Shown here piece by piece: positions 58,539-64,000 of a DNA stretch of 64,000 bases. The position numbers and the translations under genes were made by a program. Below the pieces are notes generated by a model. The model was given only the letters and a program-made list of their open reading frames with translations. It was not told where the DNA came from and did not search any database. The stretch lies in NCBI GenBank assembly GCA_031413815.1, contig JANOFU010000112.1, positions 1-64,000 of the forward strand, in the 5' to 3' direction. Every line of letters begins with the position of its first letter. Position 1 is the first letter of the stretch. This DNA is from JAGVSR01 sp031413815 (GTDB lineage: Bacteria; Pseudomonadota; Alphaproteobacteria; Rhizobiales; Hyphomicrobiaceae).

Positions 58539-59384
58539 CTACAGACCATACCGCGACCACAACGCGCGGGTCTCGACAGCCGATACCAAATCGTCGGCCA
58601 AAGCAAGGCGTCCGCCGGTCACAAATGCTCGACCGGCGTCAAAGGATGGCATCCGGCGCAACCGGGACAACAGGCCGCCGCGTTCCAGTTCGATGACTTT
58701 AAGCCGCACCTTGCTGCCATGTAACTCCCGCATCTTGGTCCGCACGTCGGATATGCCATCGACCAGGCCGTGCTCGATGGCGCGTGGTGCGGTCCAGAAC
58801 GCGCCGGAGAACAGTTCGGTATCGAGCCCCTTCAATTTTCCGGCGCGGCGCTCTTTGACAACGCCGATGAACACATCGTGGACATCGCGCTGCAATTCCT
58901 TGAGCCGTTCGATGTCTTCTGCCTTTTCTGGTTGAAACGGATCGAGGATGCTCTTCGACAGGCCCGAGGTGTGCACGCGGCGCTCAATGCCGAGTTTTTC
59001 AATCGCCTTTACAAACCCGAAGCCAGACGAGATCACACCGATCGAGCCGATCACCGACGATGGGTCGGCATAGATTTCGTCGCCGGCAACAGCGATGTAG
59101 TAGCCGCCGGAGGCAGCGACATCCTCACAGAACACATAGACCTTTTTCTGATGCTCGTCGGCCAGTTGGCGGATGCGCTTGAAGATTAAACTAGACTGCA
59201 CGGGCGAGCCGCCCGGCGAATTGATGATGACGGCCACCGACGGAACCTTCGACATTTCGAAGGCTTTCTCGATGGGTCCGGCAAGCCCGGCAATCGACAA
59301 GCCAGGTCGCAGCGGCGTGACCATGCCGATCGTTCCAGACAGCCGCAGAACAGGGACGACGGGGGCACGCGTGAAGGGCCACAT
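58539..59384 (-). CDS. S49-family peptidase (SppA/SohB-like)
   Basis: Membrane-associated or periplasm-facing serine peptidase of the S49 family, which degrades signal peptides and other membrane-embedded fragments. In the 281 residues VAVIINSPGGSPVQSSLI and EDVAASGGYYIAVAGDEIYADPSSVIGSIGV are the family motifs, the second containing the catalytic Ser in ASGGYY. It lacks the N-terminal membrane helix and duplicated domain of E. coli SppA, so it is the short single-domain type. The start ATG 59384 (MWPFTRAPVVPVLRL) has a weakly hydrophobic N-terminus. It lies downstream of the tRNA methyltransferase gene on the same strand. Confidence 0.9.
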   Translation of the reverse strand: MWPFTRAPVVPVLRLSGTIGMVTPLRPGLSIAGLAGPIEKAFEMSKVPSVAVIINSPGGSPVQSSLIFKRIRQLADEHQKKVYVFCEDVAASGGYYIAVAGDEIYADPSSVIGSIGVISSGFGFVKAIEKLGIERRVHTSGLSKSILDPFQPEKAEDIERLKELQRDVHDVFIGVVKERRAGKLKGLDTELFSGAFWTAPRAIEHGLVDGISDVRTKMRELHGSKVRLKVIELERGGLLSRLRRMPSFDAGRAFVTGGRLALADDLVSAVETRALWSRYGL

Positions 59385-59468
59385 TCCAGCTGATCCTCAG
59401 GGTAAGTTGGGGGGTGGGCAGGCGGCATAGGTCAATAATTCTCACATAGGATGCGAAGCAGGCTCGTA

Positions 59469-60263
59469 CTAGCCCCGGTCCCGTTCCGCAAGCGTAAGGC
59501 CGCTGCCATGGCGCAGAACGGCAGTCGCACGTACTGTGAAACTGTTGTCTGCGTTGTGCAGAACAAGTCCACTCAACAGCGTTAACGGTGCGCGACTGCC
59601 TTTTGTGCCTTGAACGATCACGCGGATGGCCGGTTCGCCGTCTCGCGGGTGGAGGGGAAGTATCCGCAAATCCCCAAACCGGGGCTCCAGCGCCTTCAGC
59701 ACAGACATCAGGCCGTCCGCTTTGTGGATCATCGTTGCCGTGCCGCCCGGCTTGGCCATGCGCGCCATGAACCGCGCCCACAAATCGAGGCTATCCTCTG
59801 TCATGGCGTGTGACGCGGATTTGAGCGGATCGGCCGCGGGCGTGCCGTGTCCAGTGGTGTGAAAGGGCGGATTGGCAAGGACGTGATCGAAGCTGTCCGC
59901 CTCAAGTGCCACCCCAGCTGGATCTGTGGCCTTTAATTTGACGTCACCAGTGATGACGCGGACGCGTGCTTGAAGTCGATTGCGGACTGCATTGTCAGCG
60001 GCAAGCGCGGCCAATTGCGGCTCGCGCTCAACCAGTGTCACGATCGTCCCGGCAACACGCGCCGCCACGCATAGTCCGACGGTCCCGGCCCCCGCGCCGC
60101 AGTCGAGCACGCGCTGGTGACGCCCTGCCAGAACTGGTGCCGAGGCGGCGAGTAAAACCGCATCAATGCCGGCCCTGTAGCCCGTTTTCGGCTGGCGGAT
60201 GATCAGCCGGTCACCCAGAAAGGCGTCTTCGGTGAGGTCCTCGTTCGCGAAGTCTGGCATCAT
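59469..60263 (-). CDS. TrmN6-like SAM-dependent methyltransferase
   Basis: Rossmann-type N6-adenine methyltransferase of 264 residues, probably acting on A37 of tRNA1(Val). Visible: SAM motif I VLDCGAGAGTVGLCVA, acidic loop LVEREPQLAALAADNA, and the catalytic NPPF motif (HVLANPPFHTTGHG). The start ATG 60263 (MMPDFANEDLTEDAFLGDRL) with GYRAGIDAVLLAASAP is typical of the TrmN6/YfiC family. It overlaps the upstream DUF2007 gene by ATGA. The adjacent antisense and shifted frames (for example 59191-59781) are shadows. Confidence 0.9.
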   Translation of the reverse strand: MMPDFANEDLTEDAFLGDRLIIRQPKTGYRAGIDAVLLAASAPVLAGRHQRVLDCGAGAGTVGLCVAARVAGTIVTLVEREPQLAALAADNAVRNRLQARVRVITGDVKLKATDPAGVALEADSFDHVLANPPFHTTGHGTPAADPLKSASHAMTEDSLDLWARFMARMAKPGGTATMIHKADGLMSVLKALEPRFGDLRILPLHPRDGEPAIRVIVQGTKGSRAPLTLLSGLVLHNADNSFTVRATAVLRHGSGLTLAERDRG

Positions 60264-60496
60264 GTCGCGGCATCGCTTGGCGCGAGCCAGTCGCCCAGCC
60301 CGGCCTCGCGGAGCAGCTGGCGGGCGCGCGGCAAATCCTGCTCATCGACCAGCACCCGGCATGGCAAAATGCCCAGTGACCCTTCCAGGATGCTCATGTT
60401 CCGGTCCAGGACCACTAACTCAATACCGGCTTCGCTGAGCACCGCCTCGACGAAGCTCAGCATCACCGCGTCGGTTGTCTTGATGAGTTCGATCAT
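60260..60496 (-). CDS. DUF2007 domain protein
   Basis: Small protein of 78 residues with a DUF2007 domain (MIELIKTTDAVMLSFVEAVLSEAGIELVVLDRNMSILEGSLG...CRVLVDEQDLPRARQLL), a ferredoxin-like fold also seen in regulators that bind small molecules. Function is unknown. It overlaps the methyltransferase gene by ATGA, so they are co-translated, and it is divergent from the polyprenyl synthase gene, a typical Hyphomicrobiales arrangement. Confidence 0.88.
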   Translation of the reverse strand: MIELIKTTDAVMLSFVEAVLSEAGIELVVLDRNMSILEGSLGILPCRVLVDEQDLPRARQLLREAGLGDWLAPSDAAT

Positions 60497-60588
60497 GCGT
60501 TGTCTCGACGGAGCGGCCCGCGTGCGGCAAAGTGCCGGTCAAATGACATTCGTGCGACCGGCTATAACATGTTTCGAAACCAAAAACT

Positions 60589-61617
60589 TTGGGTGCCCCT
60601 GTGGGTGTTGTCATCCCGTTTGACGAAGCGCGCGACCCTTCGGCAAGTTTGCAGCCGTTGATGGACCTCGTCCGCGAGGACATGGAAGCCATTAACCGCA
60701 TCATTCTCGATAAGGCTGTGTCCGATGTCGAGATGATCCCGGAATTGGCGCATCATCTCATTGATTCCGGCGGCAAGAGACTGCGCCCCATGCTGGCCAT
60801 CGCGTCGGCCAAGCTGTGCGGATATAGCGGCGGAGGACACATCCGCACGGCCTCGGCCATCGAGTTCATGCACACCGCGACGCTGCTCCACGATGATGTC
60901 GTGGACGAGAGCGATGCGCGCCGGGGCCGCAAGACGGCGCGGCTGATCTGGGGCAACCAGGCGAGCGTGCTCGTTGGCGATTTCCTGCTGGGCCAAGCCT
61001 TCCGGATGCTCGTCGATGTCGGCTCGCTGCCCGTGTTGAAGATTTTATCGAACGCGGCGGCGGTCATTGCCGAAGGCGAGGTGATGCAACTCGCCGCCGC
61101 CAAGAATACCTCGACTACCGAAGATGAGTACCTGGCGATCATCAACGCCAAGACGGCTGCATTGTTCCTGGCAGCCGCCGAAGTCGGTGCCGCCATCGCC
61201 AACCGCCCGGCTGAAGAACAGGCAGCCTTGAGGTCGTATGGCAAAAACCTCGGCCTCGCATTCCAGCTGGTGGACGATGCGCTGGACTATTCCGGCGACA
61301 GCGCGCAGCTTGGCAAGTCTGTCGGCGACGATTTCCGTGAGGGCAAGATTACCCTGCCGCTCATCCTGTCGTTCCGCCGTGGCAACGAAAAAGAGCGCGA
61401 GTTCTGGAACCGGACGATCGTCAAGGGTGAGATCGCAGACGGTGATCTGGAAACAGCGATCGGTTTGATGAAAAAGCACAAGGCAATCGAAGCGACGCTG
61501 GAGCGGGCCCGTTCGTACGGTGCCATTGCACATGATGCGCTGGCAATCTTCCGCGATTGCCACCAGAAATCGGCGATGAAGGATGTAATCGCGTTCTGTA
61601 TCGACCGCGGGCATTGA
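60589..61617 (+). CDS. polyprenyl diphosphate synthase (octaprenyl-type)
   Basis: Condenses isopentenyl diphosphate units on an allylic primer to the long chain used for ubiquinone. The 342-residue product has the two aspartate-rich motifs: first DDVVDESD (LLHDDVVDE) and second QLVDDALDYSG, plus GGKRLRPML. The wall of the chain-length cavity is not readable with certainty, so octaprenyl (IspB) or decaprenyl type is inferred from the lineage. The start is uncertain: TTG 60589 or GTG 60601 (VGVVIPFDEARDP). It is convergent with ispE, 21 bases away. Confidence 0.93.
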   Translation: MGAPVGVVIPFDEARDPSASLQPLMDLVREDMEAINRIILDKAVSDVEMIPELAHHLIDSGGKRLRPMLAIASAKLCGYSGGGHIRTASAIEFMHTATLLHDDVVDESDARRGRKTARLIWGNQASVLVGDFLLGQAFRMLVDVGSLPVLKILSNAAAVIAEGEVMQLAAAKNTSTTEDEYLAIINAKTAALFLAAAEVGAAIANRPAEEQAALRSYGKNLGLAFQLVDDALDYSGDSAQLGKSVGDDFREGKITLPLILSFRRGNEKEREFWNRTIVKGEIADGDLETAIGLMKKHKAIEATLERARSYGAIAHDALAIFRDCHQKSAMKDVIAFCIDRGH

Positions 61618-61638
61618 GCAGGATCTGATCGCGTTCTT

Positions 61639-62511
61639 CTAGCTCAGCGTCGTAGCTTCGACCCACCAACTGGGTTGAGCGTGTCTGATCGCTGCTGCTG
61701 CCCAGGCAGCGTCTGCGAGACTTTGAAACACGCCAAAGCACGTCGGGCCGCCCCCGGACATCTGCACCAGATCGACGCCGCTTTGCTGCTTCAGCGCCTC
61801 CATGATGGTTTCGATGTCCGGCACGATGGCGGTGGCAGGTGCTTCCAGGTCGTTACCGCAGCGCTGCATCAGCGCGATCAGCTCGCGGCGATCAGGGATG
61901 TTGGGGCGGACCGATTGCAGTGCACCGGAGGAGAATTGACGAGCACCCAACGCGCGAAACACGCGCGCGGTCTTGTCAGGCGGAACGGCGGTGAGCGGAT
62001 TGATCAGGACCACGTCCAGGGCCGGGAGCGGTCGTGCCAGCGGCTCCAAGCGCTCGCCGATACCGCTTATCCAATGAGCCGTGTTGGCAAAACAGACCGG
62101 TACGTCCGCGCCGAGGGCACGAGCGAGGGCGCTCCAATCAACGCCGGTATCGAGGCCTGGATTGGCGCGGCGCACGATGCGAAGGAGCGCGCCAGCATCG
62201 GCCGATCCGCCGCCAATCCCCGCCGCTACGGGAAGCCTCTTGTGGAGCGTGACGAGCCCAAGTGTCAGACGTGGCTCCGCTTGAGCGAGTCGGCGCAGGC
62301 AAACTTGGAGGAGGTTTTCGCCGGCAATCGATGGGCCGAACGGCCCCGTGACCGACACGCCCATGGGCGCCCTCGTGTCGAGTGTGACACCATCGGCCAA
62401 AGTGGCGAACGCCACGAGGCTGACCAGTTCGTGGTAGCCATCGTCGCGCTTACCGAGGACCTGCAGCGTCAAGTTGACTTTGGCGCGCGCAAGCTCTGCG
62501 AATTCACTCAT
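61639..62511 (-). CDS. ispE: 4-diphosphocytidyl-2-C-methyl-D-erythritol kinase
   Basis: GHMP kinase of 290 residues that phosphorylates CDP-ME in the non-mevalonate isoprenoid pathway. Visible: ARAKVNLTLQVLGKRDDGYHEL, the ATP-binding PVAAGIGGGSADAGA and the C-terminal VQMSGGGPTCFGVF. ATG 62511 (MSEFAELARAK) is the start; the frame is open 66 codons further but those codons overlap the TPR gene 3' end and do not match the family. It follows the TPR gene by 32 bases on the same strand and provides precursors for the neighbouring polyprenyl synthase. Confidence 0.95.
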   Translation of the reverse strand: MSEFAELARAKVNLTLQVLGKRDDGYHELVSLVAFATLADGVTLDTRAPMGVSVTGPFGPSIAGENLLQVCLRRLAQAEPRLTLGLVTLHKRLPVAAGIGGGSADAGALLRIVRRANPGLDTGVDWSALARALGADVPVCFANTAHWISGIGERLEPLARPLPALDVVLINPLTAVPPDKTARVFRALGARQFSSGALQSVRPNIPDRRELIALMQRCGNDLEAPATAIVPDIETIMEALKQQSGVDLVQMSGGGPTCFGVFQSLADAAWAAAAIRHAQPSWWVEATTLS

Positions 62512-62543
62512 GGAGGACGCGCCCGGCCGCACACCGCAGGCGC

Positions 62544-64000
62544 TTACGGCGTCGGTGGTGGAGTGTCGCCATTGCCGCTGGCCGCTTCCTTGACGCCGTT
62601 GCTGGCGGCACGCGCGTCTTCCGGCAGATTGGCGAGACCTTCCTGCAGCTTTTTGCGGATCTTCGTCTCGTCTTCGGGTTCGGGCTTCAGCGACAGCGCC
62701 TGGTCCCACTGGAACTTCGCTTCGCGTTCGCGGCCCACGCGCCAGAGCGCATCGCCAAGATGGTCATTGAGGACAGGATCATCCGGGCGAAGTTCCACGG
62801 CGCGCTCCAGGTAGCGTACGGATTCTTTATAGTTTCCCTGCTTGAAGTGTGCCCAGCCGAGACTGTCGACAATGTATCCGTCGTCTGGTTTGACCGCGAC
62901 GGCCTTTTCAATGAGGGTCATGCCCTCCTTGAGATTGAGGCCTTGGTCGATCCATGAGTAACCCAAGTAGTTCAACACGAGCGGTTGATCGGGATAAAGA
63001 GCAAGTGCCTTTTTGAGGTCCTTCTCGGCCGATGGCCACGCCTTCAGGCGTTCATAGGATGTGCCGCGGGCGTAGAAATAGGACCAATGCCGCTTGTCGG
63101 GCTTCGGGATCAAGGAGATCGCGCGATCGTAGACCTCGACGGCTTCCGTGTACATTTTGCGCGACCGCAAGATGTTGCCGAGAGCATCGAGCGCCTGCAG
63201 TTTTTCCGACGTATCGAGCACAGCTTTGCCCGGAACAGCCGGTGACAGCGCTGCCGCCTCGGTGGAACCACTGGCGGGTGCCGCGTTGACAATGGCCGCG
63301 AGCGTCGCTTGGCCAACGAGCCCGTCGGCATCAATTCCGGTTTTGCTTTGGAACGCAATGACGGCTTTGCGCGTGGCATCGCCGAACTTCCCATCAACTG
63401 CGCCGCCGATGTCATAGCCCATACGCGCCAAGGCACCTTGCACGTCGCGTACAACCTCGCCGTCAGAGCCCACTTTGAGGACTTTGTCGCCGAGGTCGGG
63501 GATTTCCACAGCCGCAGACGGTGGAGTTGCTGTCGCGTCTGACGGCGCGGCAGGTGCCGCGTCTGCCGCTTTTTCTGTATCGAGCAGCTTGGTCAGAACA
63601 GCGCGCGCTTCGTCGGTCCGCTCCAGCGAGTTCAAATTGAACGCTTTGCGGATTTCGATCGCGGGTTCGAGCGGCGAGGCCTTTGGAATCCGGTCATAGA
63701 CGTCGATGGCTTCAGCGTACTGCTTGTTGGTTTCGTAGGCGTTGGCGAGCGCTGCCAATGCAAACGGATGGTTCGGCGTCACGTAGAGCGCCATCTGCAA
63801 ATACAGGATGCCAACGCCGACGGCGCCTTCGCCGATCAGCGCTTCCCCCAGTCCGTAGAACACTTCCGTCAACCCTTCATCGGGCGTTGAGACCAACAGC
63901 GGAATTTTCGCGCCCGTTTGGATCTGTGCCTGCAGGTCGCGTGCCAACGGGTGGCCGTCGCCCTGCGACTTGTCGAAATGTTCTTTCAAGATGTTGCGCG
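62544..64000 (-). CDS. TPR protein with internal PG-binding domain (partial)
   Basis: Protein truncated by the window end (5' part missing; at least 481 residues visible). TPR repeats are readable at about 60-130 (LYLQMALYVTPNHPFALAALANAYETNKQYAEAIDVYDRIP) and at 275-460 (MYTEAVEVYDRAI, LEKALAL, YVESVRYLERAVELRPDDPVLNDHLGDALWRVG). Between them (about 170-240) is a peptidoglycan-binding-like domain (VLKVGSDGEVVRDVQGALARMGYDIGGAVDGKFG, AVIAFQSKTGIDADGLVG). A TPR protein upstream of ispE is the common arrangement in Hyphomicrobiales and is usually longer (about 600 residues) with an N-terminal export signal, not visible here. Likely an envelope scaffold. Confidence 0.85.
   Translation of the reverse strand, partial: RNILKEHFDKSQGDGHPLARDLQAQIQTGAKIPLLVSTPDEGLTEVFYGLGEALIGEGAVGVGILYLQMALYVTPNHPFALAALANAYETNKQYAEAIDVYDRIPKASPLEPAIEIRKAFNLNSLERTDEARAVLTKLLDTEKAADAAPAAPSDATATPPSAAVEIPDLGDKVLKVGSDGEVVRDVQGALARMGYDIGGAVDGKFGDATRKAVIAFQSKTGIDADGLVGQATLAAIVNAAPASGSTEAAALSPAVPGKAVLDTSEKLQALDALGNILRSRKMYTEAVEVYDRAISLIPKPDKRHWSYFYARGTSYERLKAWPSAEKDLKKALALYPDQPLVLNYLGYSWIDQGLNLKEGMTLIEKAVAVKPDDGYIVDSLGWAHFKQGNYKESVRYLERAVELRPDDPVLNDHLGDALWRVGREREAKFQWDQALSLKPEPEDETKIRKKLQEGLANLPEDARAASNGVKEAASGNGDTPPPTP

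Noticed and set aside
1..64000. CRISPR arrays, tRNA and rRNA genes
   Set aside because: No regularly spaced direct repeats, cloverleaf-like sequences or rRNA segments were seen while reading the gaps; a covariance-model scan was not possible.

Overview
This 64 kb window is a GC-rich chromosomal segment of an alphaproteobacterium, most likely Hyphomicrobiales (Rhizobiales) and plausibly near Hyphomicrobiaceae. The support is gene order and content: xerD / small membrane protein / aroK-aroB; aerobic cobaltochelatase cobS-cobT; rpmB next to a DUF3108 gene, a SUV3-like helicase and an S4-domain gene; fdxA-carD; a dsbA pair next to a DUF721 gene and mutY; a CcrM-type methyltransferase with CtrA-like boxes; separate glyQ and glyS; and a polyprenyl synthase next to ispE. 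No rRNA, tRNA, CRISPR array or intact prophage was seen.

Layout. 0.2-9.7 kb: XerD, two envelope genes, the shikimate genes aroK/aroB, a LysE-type exporter, a CNNM/CorC-type protein, an XRE regulator, a His-rich exported peptide, BolA and a J-domain protein. 9.8-21.4 kb: CobS/CobT (aerobic B12 cobalt insertion), a phytase-like exported protein, L28, a DUF3108 protein, RNA helicase plus S4 protein, 7Fe ferredoxin and a CarD regulator with a long Lys/Ala/Pro N-terminal tail. 21.4-28 kb: thermonuclease-like protein, a giant RTX/Ig-repeat secreted protein and a decayed IS630 transposase. 28-36.3 kb: two DsbA-like proteins, DUF721, MutY, a NarL-type two-component pair with a palindromic operator, an exported agmatine deiminase-like protein and CcrM. 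36.4-42 kb: PepSY protein, an unfamiliar 613-residue membrane protein, a diheme cytochrome and an OafA-like acyltransferase.

42.2-47.4 kb is the most unusual part. Three same-strand genes encode a multidomain peptidoglycan-targeting protein without a signal peptide (lysozyme-like, possible L,D-transpeptidase-like, PG-binding), a helical-repeat/trypsin-like serine protease, and a small TIR-like protein. This resembles a sensor-protease-effector conflict (defence) operon and is the best candidate for an undescribed system.

47.5-64 kb: RNase HII, an ABC-F ATPase, an HTH regulator, glyS, a VapBC toxin-antitoxin pair with a clear promoter/operator, small membrane proteins, an L,D-transpeptidase flanked by a duplicated 3' end of glyQ, glyQ itself with an in-frame palindromic insertion, dodecin, an S49 peptidase, a TrmN6-like methyltransferase, a DUF2007 protein, polyprenyl diphosphate synthase, IspE and a TPR protein cut by the window end. 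Several families of REP-like palindromes lie in the gaps. All functions are inferred from reading the sequence; no database search was run.
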